NCBI GenBank assembly: GCA_964526295.1
Contig: CAZGKW010000009.1
Coordinates: 57,351-121,350, forward strand
Direction: 5' to 3'
Length of the DNA: 64,000 bases
Origin: CAZGKW01 sp964526295
GTDB lineage: Bacteria > Planctomycetota > Phycisphaerae > FEN-1346
A model generated the notes under the pieces. It was not told the DNA's origin, did no database searches, and saw nothing but the letters and a program-made list of their open reading frames with translations. A program made the position numbers and the translations under genes. Within the stretch, counting starts at the first letter, position 1. Every line of letters starts with the position of its first letter. Shown here in pieces: positions 7,902-16,143 of this stretch.

Positions 7902-8909
7902 TCACGCACCCCCGCACTTCATGTCCCACGCCCGGTCCGCCAGAGCGGCGAGGTCCGCAAGGCCCCAGATGCCCTGGTCCGTCAGCCGCTTCGCCCACAC
8001 CGCGGGGACGGCGTCCACGCCGAGCCGGGCCCCGGAGACGGCCCCGGCCATCGCCCCGGTCGTGTCGACGTCGCCGCCGACGGCGATGGCCGTCGCGACC
8101 GTCGCCACGTACTCGTCCGGTGTGCGGAGGAACGCGTACAAGCTCCACAGGACGCTGCTCGTGACGAACGGCGAGATGCCGGGCCACCCGTCGTCCAGCT
8201 CCGGGTCGACTCCCTCGCGGGCGATGGGGCCGGCCGCTTCCTCGGGCTCCAGCTCGAGCCAGCCGGGGAGCCGCCGGAGACCCGCGGCGGTCCGCTCGTC
8301 GAGCTTCCCCGCCCAGTCCGCCAGCGTCCCGACGAACCGGCCGGGGTCGACCGGGCCCGACTCCATCGCCAAAGCCACTGCCCCGGCGACGACCACCGCG
8401 CCCCCGCTGCACCGGGCGTCAAGATGGGTGATGCGGCTCTGGTCGTGGGAGGCGGCCAGAAGCGTCTCGGGATCGTCGAAGCACATCAGGCCGACCGGCC
8501 CGGCCCGCATGGCCGTGCCGTTGCCCGCCGAGGGAGGCGGCTCGCCGGCCTCGTTCCAGGCCGTTCCGGCGGCGAGGCGCCGGGCCGCCGCGTCCGTCGC
8601 CAGCCCCCGCCCGACCACCCGGTCCTCGGCAAAGAGCCGGGCGATCCGCCCGGCGTAGTCCGCCGGGTCGAACCCGCCCCGCTCGACCCAGGAGAGCAGC
8701 AGCTCCCGCGCGAGCTGCGAGTCGTCCGTGTACTGGCCGAACGGGAACCGGCCACGCCCTCGCTCGGGCACTCGTACCGGACGCACCACCTCGTCCACGT
8801 ACGGCCCGCAGACCGTCGGCGGCTCGCCCTCGACCAGGGACCCCAGGGCGTCGGCGACGCACTGGCCGACGACGCACCCGCGGAACTGATCGCGCCGTGG
8901 TCGCGTCAT
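7902..8909 (-). CDS. ADP-ribosylglycohydrolase family protein
   Basis: 335 residues of the DraG/ARH superfamily, which hydrolyses ADP-ribose from proteins or small molecules using two Mg ions. The metal motifs are visible: TDD at residues 61-63 (in GQYTDDSQLA) and GGDVDTTGA near the C-terminus. The Gly-rich start GCVVGQCVADALG is typical. Length is normal (about 300-340). Its ATG overlaps the stop of the upstream FGGY kinase (ATGA at 8909-8906), so the two form a coupled pair. In this family some members act on nucleosides or ADP-ribosylated sugars. Pairing with a sugar kinase favours a metabolic role, which is inference. Confidence 0.9.
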   Translation of the reverse strand: MTRPRRDQFRGCVVGQCVADALGSLVEGEPPTVCGPYVDEVVRPVRVPERGRGRFPFGQYTDDSQLARELLLSWVERGGFDPADYAGRIARLFAEDRVVGRGLATDAAARRLAAGTAWNEAGEPPPSAGNGTAMRAGPVGLMCFDDPETLLAASHDQSRITHLDARCSGGAVVVAGAVALAMESGPVDPGRFVGTLADWAGKLDERTAAGLRRLPGWLELEPEEAAGPIAREGVDPELDDGWPGISPFVTSSVLWSLYAFLRTPDEYVATVATAIAVGGDVDTTGAMAGAVSGARLGVDAVPAVWAKRLTDQGIWGLADLAALADRAWDMKCGGA

Positions 8910-10441
8910 GGCCGTCCTCCCGGGCCGTCGGAAGAGAGGCGCCGCAGGGCCGCCGACAGGTCCGCCGTCGCGGGCAGCAGCGGCGCGTAAACCTCCTTGT
9001 AGAGGCGGTCATAGAAACCGGCCCGGCCCCGGTCGGGTCGAAGCGGCTCCTCCATGCGGACCATCGCCCGGCACGCCGCCCGGACGCTCCTGAAGACTCC
9101 CTCGCCGACGCCGGCCAGGACCGCCGCCCCCAGCGACGTCGCTTCCCGCTCCCGGCCGCGGACGACGGGCCGGTCCAGCGCGTCCGCCAGGAGCTGCGGC
9201 CAGACGGGGCCCTCGGCCCCGCCGCCGCCGAGGCGAAGCGTCCGGCCGATCCGCCCCGCTTCGAGCCGCCGGCGGAGCTGCCGGTCGAACCGGCGGACCT
9301 CCATCGTCGCCCCCTCCAGCAGCGACCGGTAGAAGTGGGCCCGCGTGTGATGGTTCGACCAGCCGAGCGTCACGCCGCGGGCGTCCGGCAACGGCTCGGG
9401 GAACCGCACCCCCCACCAGTGCGGCAGCGTGACGAGCCCCTCGGCGCCCGGGGGAATCCGGGCCGCCTCCCGGTCCCAGTACGCTTCGCCCTGCCGGCCC
9501 CGCCCGGCGAACCGGTCCGCGAACCACCGCAGCAGGTACGTGCCCGACTGGAGGACGCACTCCAGCAGGTACCCGCCGCCGGGGGCGATCAGCGTTCGGA
9601 AGAGCGGCGAGAGGTGCGCCTCCCGCGACTTCAGGCCCAGGACGATGCTCGTCCCGAGCGTGAGCGTCTCCTCGCCCGGCCGGGTCGCGCCCATGCCGAG
9701 GGAGAAGACATGGCCGTCGCCTCCCGCCGCCACGACCGGCAGGCCCTCCGGCAGGCCCGTCTCGCGGGCCGCCTTCCGGGACACGCGGCCGACGACCTCG
9801 CCGGCCTCCACGAGGTCCGGTAGCTGATTCGGCGCGAGGCCCGCCCGCTCCAGGTACGGCTCGACCCATCGCCGCCGCTTCAGGCTCACAAGGCCGCACG
9901 TGTCCGCGCCGGCCGAGCAGGTGGCGTATCGGCCGGTCAGGCGGTAGGCCAGCTCGCCGCCGACGTCGACCCATCGGGCGGCCCGCTCCAGGGCGCCCGG
10001 TTCGTGTTGCTTGAGCCACACGAGCCGCGCCAGGGCAGACGTCACGTCGAGCGGCTTGCCTGTCTCCTGGTGGTAGGCATCGCGGCCGATCTCCCGTTCG
10101 AGCTGCCTCACTTCCTGGTCGGCCCGGACGTCGAGCCAGAGGATGGCGGGACGGACGAACCGGCCCCGCTCGTCGGCCAAGGCGAACGTCTCTCGCTGCC
10201 ACGCCAGACCGAGCGCCGCGATTCTCCTCGGGTTGACGTCGGCCAGGGCCTTGCGGAGGGCGGCCCGGGTCGACCGCCACCACAGCCGCGGGTCTTGCTC
10301 GGCCCAGCCCGGCCGAGGACTGTCGACCCGCTGGGGCGAAGCCCCCTCGGTCACCCGCCGACCTTCGGTCGTCCAGGCGCAGGCCTTCGTCGACTGGGTG
10401 CTCGAATCGATGCCGATCAGCAGTTCGGGCGCTCGATTCAT
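8906..10441 (-). CDS. FGGY-family carbohydrate kinase (xylulokinase-like)
   Basis: 511 residues beginning MNRAPELLIGIDSSTQSTKA, the phosphate-1 loop of FGGY kinases. The frame extends far upstream, but that part is antisense to the DUF1080 and permease genes, so I chose the ATG at 10441. Family signs are LDVRADQE in the substrate region, GGDGHVFSLGMGA (the second phosphate loop), and the C-terminal adenosine motif LRLGGGGAEGPVWPQLLADAL. It phosphorylates a sugar or polyol, exact substrate unknown; xylulose is the best guess. It is the first gene of a coupled pair with the ADP-ribosylglycohydrolase. Confidence 0.9.
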   Translation of the reverse strand: MNRAPELLIGIDSSTQSTKACAWTTEGRRVTEGASPQRVDSPRPGWAEQDPRLWWRSTRAALRKALADVNPRRIAALGLAWQRETFALADERGRFVRPAILWLDVRADQEVRQLEREIGRDAYHQETGKPLDVTSALARLVWLKQHEPGALERAARWVDVGGELAYRLTGRYATCSAGADTCGLVSLKRRRWVEPYLERAGLAPNQLPDLVEAGEVVGRVSRKAARETGLPEGLPVVAAGGDGHVFSLGMGATRPGEETLTLGTSIVLGLKSREAHLSPLFRTLIAPGGGYLLECVLQSGTYLLRWFADRFAGRGRQGEAYWDREAARIPPGAEGLVTLPHWWGVRFPEPLPDARGVTLGWSNHHTRAHFYRSLLEGATMEVRRFDRQLRRRLEAGRIGRTLRLGGGGAEGPVWPQLLADALDRPVVRGREREATSLGAAVLAGVGEGVFRSVRAACRAMVRMEEPLRPDRGRAGFYDRLYKEVYAPLLPATADLSAALRRLSSDGPGGRP

Positions 10442-10535
10442 GGCCGTCCGCCTCGAAGCCGGCCGCCGCCGTGCCGGCCTCCTCATACGGTCGGGGTTTA
10501 CGTCGCGGCCTGCAAGCGTATTCGCCGGAATGACC

Positions 10536-10565
10536 TTGCCGGGGGGCGGTGGGGAAGGGCATAAT
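10536..10565 (+). promoter_or_regulatory. candidate sigma-70-type promoter for the DUF1080 gene
   Basis: TTGCCG (10536-10541), 18 bp, CATAAT (10560-10565, five of six). The palindromic repeat at 10579-10610 falls just downstream, so it would be within the transcribed leader. Confidence 0.4.
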
Positions 10566-10578
10566 GCGTCCGTGTCAT

Positions 10579-10610
10579 TGCGCGGCGGGGGCGGAGACCC
10601 GCCGCGCAAG
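10579..10610. repeat. GC-rich palindromic repeat
   Basis: TTGCGCGGCGGG, GGCGGAG spacer, ACCCGCCGCGCAA, a nearly perfect hairpin. It lies in the 5' leader of the DUF1080 gene. Confidence 0.75.
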
Positions 10611-10672
10611 TGTGTTGAGGGAGCCGCGCCGCGGCGGGGCTGACGGGCGCTTACGCGGAAGGAGACCGGCCG

Positions 10673-11383
10673 ATGAAACGCATGCTCTGGCTGTCGGCGC
10701 TGGCCGCCTTGGTGGGCGGGGCCTGCTGGGCCGCCGAGGGAACGGCGACGAGGCGTCGCGAAGGCACGGCCTCGAAGCCGCACGAGGGGACCGCCGCCAA
10801 GCCCGACGAGGAGGGCTGGGTCAGCCTGTTCGACGGCAAGTCGCTCGACGGGTGGAAGGCCAGTGAGAACACCGGCACCTTCAAGGTCGAGGACGGGGCC
10901 ATCGTCTGCGACGGCAAGCGGTCGCACCTGTTCTACGTCGGCCCGGTCCAGGACCACGACTTCAGGAACTTCGAGTGGAAGGTCGAGGTGAAGACCGCCC
11001 CGAAGGCCAACTCGGGCCTCTACTTCCACACCGAGTACCAGGAGAAGGGCTGGCCTGCCAAGGGCTACGAGGCCCAGATCAATAACACCCACGGCGACCC
11101 GCGGAAGACCGGCAGCCTGTACGCCGTCGAGGACGTGGCGAAGTCGCCCGTCGAGGACGAGGTCTGGTTCACCTACCACATCATCGTCAAGGGCAAGCGG
11201 ATCGTCCTCAAGGTGAACGACCAGGTGACGGTGGATTACACCGAGCCGGGCGACCTGAATCGCGACAAGCGGAAAGGGCGGGTCCTCTCGAGCGGCACCT
11301 TCGCCCTCCAGGGGCACGATCCGGGCAGCAAGGTGTGGTTCCGCAACATTCGCGTCAAGCCCTTGCCGGACGACGTGAAGTAG
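10673..11383 (+). CDS. secreted DUF1080 (3-keto-disaccharide hydrolase domain) protein
   Basis: 236 residues, ATG preceded by GGAAGGAGA. A signal peptide (KRMLWLSALAALVGGACWAA) is followed by three imperfect copies of an EGTAxKP-type linker. Then comes one DUF1080 domain from about residue 45 (WVSLFDGKSLDGWK) to the end (VWFRNIRVKPL), a concanavalin-like jelly roll. Members of this family have been linked to hydrolysis of 3-keto-glycosides. They are abundant in Planctomycetota. It is encoded opposite to the FGGY kinase pair, sharing the gap 10442-10672, so a common sugar pathway is possible. Confidence 0.9.
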   Translation: MKRMLWLSALAALVGGACWAAEGTATRRREGTASKPHEGTAAKPDEEGWVSLFDGKSLDGWKASENTGTFKVEDGAIVCDGKRSHLFYVGPVQDHDFRNFEWKVEVKTAPKANSGLYFHTEYQEKGWPAKGYEAQINNTHGDPRKTGSLYAVEDVAKSPVEDEVWFTYHIIVKGKRIVLKVNDQVTVDYTEPGDLNRDKRKGRVLSSGTFALQGHDPGSKVWFRNIRVKPLPDDVK

Positions 11384-11474
11384 GCCAGGAGCCCCGAGCG
11401 GTGCGAAGACGCGCCAGGCGAGCCCGGCGGCGAAACGCGGCCCTCGGGCGCTTGGCGACCTCACCGACACGACT

Positions 11475-11501
11475 GTTTCGCCGGCCCGCTTGCGAGCCGC
11501 G
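11475..11501 (-). terminator. hairpin after the ABC permease operon
   Basis: On the minus strand, 13 bp or so past the permease stop, GGCTCGCAAGCGGGCC folds back on itself. The same 27-bp sequence (one or two differences) follows glnA at 28481-28507. There is no clear U-run, so this is a hairpin with terminator-like placement, not a proven terminator. Confidence 0.4.
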
Positions 11502-11514
11502 TCAGGGCGGCGCT

Positions 11515-12474
11515 CTACCGCGTCCGCGGGTCGAACGCGTCCCGGAGGCCGTCGCCGACGAAGTTCAGCGCCAAGAGCGTCGCCCCCAGCATCGCGCACG
11601 GAAACAGCGGCAGCCACCAGTACGTCCGGATCGGGTTCAGCGCCTCGATCGCATCCGAGGCCAGCGTGCCCCAGGACGCCAGCGGCGGTGGCACGCCCAG
11701 CCCGAGGAACGAGAGGAACGATTCCTGGAGGATCGCCAGCGGGACCGTCAGCGTCGCCGTCACCAGGATCGGCCCCGTCAGGTTGGGCAGCATGTCCCGC
11801 AGGATGATCCGCTCCGGGCCGGCTCCGAGGGCCCGCGCCGCCTGGACGAACTCCGACTCCCTGAGCGCCAGCACCTGCCCCCGGACGATCCGCGACATCG
11901 TCAGCCACGACACCGCCCCGATCGCCAGGAAAAGCGCCACCACCTTCATCGAGGTCGTCCGCTCCGCCAGCAGCACCAGCAGCAGGATCACCAGGAGGAT
12001 GTACGGCAGGCCGTAGAGCACGTCGACGACCCGCATCATCACCGTGTCGACCCCGCGTCCGAGGTACCCCGCCGTCACCCCCCAGACGGTGCCGATGCAG
12101 ACGCTCACGAGGGCGGCAGCGAGGCCCACCGCCAGCGAGACGCACCCCCCGACGAGCGTCCGGGCCAGCATGTCGCGGCCCAGCGGATCGGTGCCGAAAG
12201 GATGCTCCCGGGAGGGCGGCCAGGGATGCGGCGGGCCGCCCCGGTCTTCCAGCGACTCAAGGTACGGCGCGAGCTCTCCCTCCGGCACGGCGGCCGTGTT
12301 CGCCACGAGCCCGACGGCGCACGCCGCCCCCATCGCCGCCAGCATCACCAGGCCCGCCAGGGCGAGCCGGTTCCGCCGGAATCGCCGCATCGCCAGCCCG
12401 ACCGGCGACATCGCCGGCCGCAGACCCGCGGCGGGGGTCTCTATCGCGGCCGGCGGACGACGGGCCTCACTCAT
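11515..12474 (-). CDS. ABC transporter permease, OppC/DppC type
   Basis: 319 residues, inner-membrane permease of the dipeptide/oligopeptide/nickel importer class. A first helix at about 35-58 is followed by a periplasmic loop containing HPFGTDPLGRDMLAR, a hallmark of OppC-type proteins. A five-helix core follows, and the EAA loop is ALGAGPERIILRDMLPN. It overlaps the OppB-type gene by 8 bp. Neither a substrate-binding protein nor ATPases are nearby in this window, so substrate is unknown and partners must be elsewhere. Confidence 0.92.
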   Translation of the reverse strand: MSEARRPPAAIETPAAGLRPAMSPVGLAMRRFRRNRLALAGLVMLAAMGAACAVGLVANTAAVPEGELAPYLESLEDRGGPPHPWPPSREHPFGTDPLGRDMLARTLVGGCVSLAVGLAAALVSVCIGTVWGVTAGYLGRGVDTVMMRVVDVLYGLPYILLVILLLVLLAERTTSMKVVALFLAIGAVSWLTMSRIVRGQVLALRESEFVQAARALGAGPERIILRDMLPNLTGPILVTATLTVPLAILQESFLSFLGLGVPPPLASWGTLASDAIEALNPIRTYWWLPLFPCAMLGATLLALNFVGDGLRDAFDPRTR

Positions 12475-13384
12475 ACCGGATCCTCGGATCGAGCCACGCG
12501 TACCCGATGTCCACCACCAGGTTGAACGCCACCAGCAGCACGGCGTAGAGGAGCACCGTGGCCAGGATCAGCGGGTGGTCGCGGTGCAGGGCGGAGTCGA
12601 CGAAGTACTTCCCCACGCCGGGGATCGCGAAGACCTTCTCCACAACGAACGAGCCGGTGAAGATGCCCGCCGCCGCCGGACCGACGTACCCCAGGACCGG
12701 GAGCCAGGCGTTGCGGAGAGCGTGTCCCAGAAGGATCGTCCGCTCCCGGAGGCCCTTGGCACGGGCGGTGCGGATGTAGTCGGCCGAGAGGACCTCGATC
12801 ATGCCCGTCCGCACCAGCCGCGCGATGTACGCCGCCGGAAGGGCCGCCAGCGCCACCGCCGGCAGCACGAGCTGGCTGGGCCGACCCCATCCGCCCACGG
12901 GAAGCCATCCGAGCCAGAACGTGAAGACGGCCAGCAGCAGGCTCGCGATGACGAACGACGGCTGGCTGATGCCGACCAGGGCCCCGGTCATGGCGGCATA
13001 GTCGGCCAGCGACCGGGGGCGGGCGGCGCTTGCCACCCCCGCCCCCGTTCCGACGATCACCGCCAGCGACAGGGCGAAAAAGCCCAGCGTGAAGCTCACC
13101 GGGACCGCCGGCAGCAGGATGTCGTGGATGACGTTTCGGCCCTCGTAGCGGAACGACTCGGCCCCTCGGAGCGTCACGAGGTCCCACCCCAGGCGGAAGT
13201 ACTGATAGACGGGCCGGTCGACGAAGTACTTGGCTTCGAGTTCGGCCCGGACCTCGTCGGGCATCTGGCGCTCCCCGCTGAACGGGCTGCCCGGGGCGGC
13301 CCGCATCATCAGGAACGCCGCTGTGTAGATAATGACGAGTGTCGGAATGAAGTAGAGCAGGCGGCGGAGGATGTACGTGGCCAT
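12467..13384 (-). CDS. ABC transporter permease, OppB/DppB type
   Basis: 305 residues from the ATG at 13384, giving MATYILRRLLYFIPTLV, the standard OppB start. An in-frame GTG three codons upstream (13393) is possible. No clear ribosome-binding site precedes either. Features are RAAPGSPF after helix 1, the EAA loop ARAKGLRERTILLGHALRN, and the C-terminal DIGYAWLDPRIRYE typical of the family. It is first gene of the permease pair. Confidence 0.92.
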   Translation of the reverse strand: MATYILRRLLYFIPTLVIIYTAAFLMMRAAPGSPFSGERQMPDEVRAELEAKYFVDRPVYQYFRLGWDLVTLRGAESFRYEGRNVIHDILLPAVPVSFTLGFFALSLAVIVGTGAGVASAARPRSLADYAAMTGALVGISQPSFVIASLLLAVFTFWLGWLPVGGWGRPSQLVLPAVALAALPAAYIARLVRTGMIEVLSADYIRTARAKGLRERTILLGHALRNAWLPVLGYVGPAAAGIFTGSFVVEKVFAIPGVGKYFVDSALHRDHPLILATVLLYAVLLVAFNLVVDIGYAWLDPRIRYE

Positions 13385-13520
13385 CGGCCGCACGTCCGAC
13401 TAAAGGTCCAGGGGGACGCCCGCCGAGGATAGCCGTCCCCGCGGCAGATGGCAAGCCAATCGCCGGCGCGGGTCCTCGCACGGCCCGGTCCGGGCCCTCA
13501 GCCGTTCCCGCCCGGGGGCT

Positions 13521-14270
13521 TCACTCCGCCCCGGTGGCGGCCGATTCGACGACGTCGCGGAGGAGTTTCCGGGAGGCGGCCTGGAGGTCGGCCATCGCCT
13601 CGCGCGGCGTCTCGCGGGCCAGCTTGTCCCGCTGGATCCGGCCGTAGGCCGCCGGGCGGGTCCGCTTTTTGTGGCAGTCACCCGCAGCCGTCCCGAGGAC
13701 GACGCCCGTCCGACTGTCGACGAGGATCGCCTGGTAGACCGTCCGGTGCTCGTACTCGTTGCCCGGAACGAGCCAGAGGCCGACGAGCGTCCAGTAGAGC
13801 GCCGCGGCGTCGTTGTAGTTGTCCACCCAATCGTCGGATTCCAGGTACACCAGGAGCATCTCGCAGTTCATGTTGGCGGCGGCGGCCCGGAGCCCGTGGA
13901 GCGAGACGTCCGTCCGATCCGTCGTGAGCACCGACACCGGGTGGACGCCGCGAATGAAGGACTGGTCCTCGGCGACGGCTTCCCAGGCGGCCAGCTCGTC
14001 TCCCGCGATGGTCTTCAGGCCCTGGAAGTTCGTGCACCGGTCGCTGAACCCGGCGACGGCCAGGGCGGTGGGCAGCTTGGGCCGCACGTTCGCATCGAGC
14101 ACCCGGGCGATGTCCTTGTCGGTCATGGACCGTTCGATGGCCGTGACGGCCTCGCGTTCCTGCACGAGGCCGCTGGCGGCCAGCGTCCGAGGGGCGGCCA
14201 TGCGGTAATGGGTCGCGCAGCCCGGCGCTGCGGCGCCCAGGAGCAGCAGAAGCATCAGTCGCTCTCGCAT
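13521..14270 (-). CDS. lipoprotein of unknown function
   Basis: 249 residues, ATG preceded by AAGGGAGGA. A clear lipoprotein signal ends in AAPGC with Cys18 as the lipidation site. The mature part includes MNCEMLLVYLESDDWVDNYNDAAALYW and AILVDSRTGVVLGTAAGD, a compact alpha/beta-looking domain similar in style to exported proteins that report on outer-membrane state. I do not recognise a named family. It is divergent from the ECF sigma gene, so the two may share regulation. Confidence 0.75.
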   Translation of the reverse strand: MRERLMLLLLLGAAAPGCATHYRMAAPRTLAASGLVQEREAVTAIERSMTDKDIARVLDANVRPKLPTALAVAGFSDRCTNFQGLKTIAGDELAAWEAVAEDQSFIRGVHPVSVLTTDRTDVSLHGLRAAAANMNCEMLLVYLESDDWVDNYNDAAALYWTLVGLWLVPGNEYEHRTVYQAILVDSRTGVVLGTAAGDCHKKRTRPAAYGRIQRDKLARETPREAMADLQAASRKLLRDVVESAATGAE

Positions 14271-14351
14271 CCGGGTCCTCCCTTCGAGGGGCTCGTGCGT
14301 TTCCAGTTCGTATCCCGGCCGCCGCGGCGTGCGCTGAGAAATCTCGGCGCG

Positions 14352-14380
14352 TTGACACGCGCCCCCGGCGCCGCGAGAAT
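14352..14380 (+). promoter_or_regulatory. candidate promoter of the ECF sigma gene
   Basis: TTGACA (14352-14357, perfect -35), 17 bp, GAGAAT (14375-14380), 24 bp before the ATG. The very short leader fits a regulator gene. Confidence 0.5.
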
Positions 14381-14403
14381 GCCGGCCGAGGGCGGGGCCG
14401 GAC

Positions 14404-14958
14404 ATGACCGATCGCGACAGAGACCGGGTGGCGAGGTGCCTGCGGGGCGACGAGGACGCCTTCGCGGCCCTCTACCGGACCCACGTGGGGCCGGTGGCGG
14501 CCTACTTCGGGCGGAGCGGCTTCGGGGCCGCCGACGTCGACGACCTCGTCCAGCGGACGTTCGTCCGGGCCTACCGGTCGCTCCGGACGTTCGACGCCTC
14601 GCGGGGAACGTTCGGCGTGTGGCTCGCGGCGATCGCCCGGAACGTCGCCCGCAAGCGGTGGCGCCGGCGGCGGGAGCCGGAGCACTTCGACCCGGAGCTG
14701 GCCGAGGCGGTCCTCCCGTCGCCGGACGACCCCGGCGCCGTGGCGGCCGACCGCGAAGCCGTGGCGGCGGTCCGGGCCTGCGTCGAAGCGCTGCCGCCGG
14801 ACCTGGCGCGGATCGTCCGGCTGCGGTACGTCGAGGGCCGGACGACGCGCGGCATCGCCGCCGCCGAGGGGATGGCCGAGGCGACCGTCCGGGCCCGGCT
14901 GGGCGAGGCCAGGGACCTGGTGGCCCGGTGCCTGAAGGCCAAGGGCGTTCTGCCCTGA
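14404..14958 (+). CDS. ECF-type RNA polymerase sigma factor
   Basis: 184 residues with sigma region 2 at about 15-80 (DDLVQRTFVRAYRSLRTF, then WLAAIARNVARKRWRR) and region 4 at about 115-175 (ALPPDLARIVRLRYVEGRTT, RGIAAAEGMAEATVRARLG). This is the typical two-domain layout. It directs polymerase to a stress or envelope regulon. The next gene on the same strand encodes a one-pass membrane coiled-coil protein in the position where anti-sigma factors usually lie. Confidence 0.92.
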   Translation: MTDRDRDRVARCLRGDEDAFAALYRTHVGPVAAYFGRSGFGAADVDDLVQRTFVRAYRSLRTFDASRGTFGVWLAAIARNVARKRWRRRREPEHFDPELAEAVLPSPDDPGAVAADREAVAAVRACVEALPPDLARIVRLRYVEGRTTRGIAAAEGMAEATVRARLGEARDLVARCLKAKGVLP

Positions 14959-14978
14959 GCCGTGGCTGTTGATGATCG

Positions 14979-15019
14979 CCCTCTCCCCTTGCGGCGGGAG
15001 GGGGGCGGGGTGAGGGGGC
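14979..15019. repeat. CTCTCCCC-type hairpin repeat
   Basis: CCCTCTCCCCTT, GCGGCGGGAGGGGGG, GGGGTGAGGGGG. Same class as 7826 and 37104. It lies between the sigma gene and the coiled-coil gene, where it could reduce read-through. Confidence 0.6.
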
Positions 15020-15102
15020 TGATACGAGCACCCCGGCCTGTCGGCAGGATTCCTGCTGCGCGGCCGGACAGGCGGCGGATACAGGTACAGGAGGTGACAG
15101 TC

Positions 15103-16143
15103 GTGGACGAACGAGCGGGCGAGCACAACGACCGGGTGGAAGGTCTGCTCCGCGGGTGGGGAGCGGCCGAGGCGGCCGAGAACGCCGCCGCAAAGGCCGG
15201 GCCGGCGCCGACCATGGTGCGGACAAGGGTTGGCTGGCGGGCCTGGGTCCCGACGATGGCCGCGGCGGCGCTGCTGGCGGCCGCCGTCGGCCTTACGGCC
15301 CTCGGCGTGTTCCGTGGGGGCGACGAGCCGAGGCCTGCGGGTGGCGCGAACGCCGATGCCCTGGCGACGCAGCTCGGGGCCGCCCGCGAGGAGCTGGCCG
15401 AGGTTCGGCGGCAGCTCGCCCGGGCGGAGGCCGCCGCCGAGGACCGGCGGGAGGCGTTCAATGCCGAGGTCCGGCGGCTCGAGCGGGAGCTGGCCGAGCA
15501 GAAGGCGGCCATGGAAGCCGAGGCCGACCCGGAGCTCGCGGAACTTCGGCAGACGGTCGCCGAGCAGCGCGGGGCCATCGAGCGCCTGGCGGCCGATCTG
15601 CGGGTGGCCCGCCAGGAAGCGGACGAGCACCGCACGGCCTTGGCCGACGCCGGGGCGGAGGCCGAGCGGCTCCGCGCCAGGCTGGCGGAGCAGTCGGCGT
15701 CGATCGATCGCCTGGCGGCCGAGACGGCCGCCGTCGCGGGCGAGCTGCGCGACCTCCAGGCCGTGGGCCGCCGGTACGCCGACCTGGCGAAAGCGATGGA
15801 GCACGTCTACCTGGCGGCGTCGGTGCCGCACGATGCGGGTCTCGGGACCGTCAAGGCGGCGGCCCGGCGTGCGAGGCTGGCCCCGCGGGCGGCGGCGGTC
15901 CGCGACCGGGCCACGGGCGCCGCCGGGCGGGTCGTCGATGCGGTCGAGGTGGTCCTGACGCGGCTCGACCTGCTTGACACGCGGGACCCCGGCGAGGTCC
16001 AATCGTTCGCGTCCCTCGTTCGGCGCGGCCGGGTGATCGAGCGGATCGAGGCGGCCCTGGCGTCGGGCGAGGTCGGTCCCGAGGTCCGGGCGTGGCTGCT
16101 GGAGGCCCGGCTCCTTCTGGCGAGGCTGAACCATGTGGGCTAG
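15103..16143 (+). CDS. one-pass membrane coiled-coil protein, possible anti-sigma partner
   Basis: 346 residues from the GTG at 15103, which has an ideal AGGAGGTGA five bases upstream. The frame is open further upstream only across a repeat, so that start was rejected. A 45-residue cytoplasmic segment precedes one helix (WVPTMAAAALLAAAVGLTALGVF). Then comes a long coiled coil (about residues 85-215) rich in Glu, Arg, Ala and Leu, and a helical C-terminal domain. There is no zinc-finger anti-sigma motif. Its position after the ECF gene makes a regulatory partner plausible but unproven. Confidence 0.75.
   Translation: MDERAGEHNDRVEGLLRGWGAAEAAENAAAKAGPAPTMVRTRVGWRAWVPTMAAAALLAAAVGLTALGVFRGGDEPRPAGGANADALATQLGAAREELAEVRRQLARAEAAAEDRREAFNAEVRRLERELAEQKAAMEAEADPELAELRQTVAEQRGAIERLAADLRVARQEADEHRTALADAGAEAERLRARLAEQSASIDRLAAETAAVAGELRDLQAVGRRYADLAKAMEHVYLAASVPHDAGLGTVKAAARRARLAPRAAAVRDRATGAAGRVVDAVEVVLTRLDLLDTRDPGEVQSFASLVRRGRVIERIEAALASGEVGPEVRAWLLEARLLLARLNHVG

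Noticed and set aside
10442..12145. N-terminal extension of the FGGY kinase frame to 1079 codons
   Set aside because: The extra part is antisense to the DUF1080 and permease genes; the kinase's first phosphate loop starts right after the ATG at 10441.
14962..15102. 47-codon N-terminal extension of the coiled-coil membrane protein
   Set aside because: It translates a CTCTCCCC repeat, and the GTG at 15103 has an ideal ribosome-binding site.
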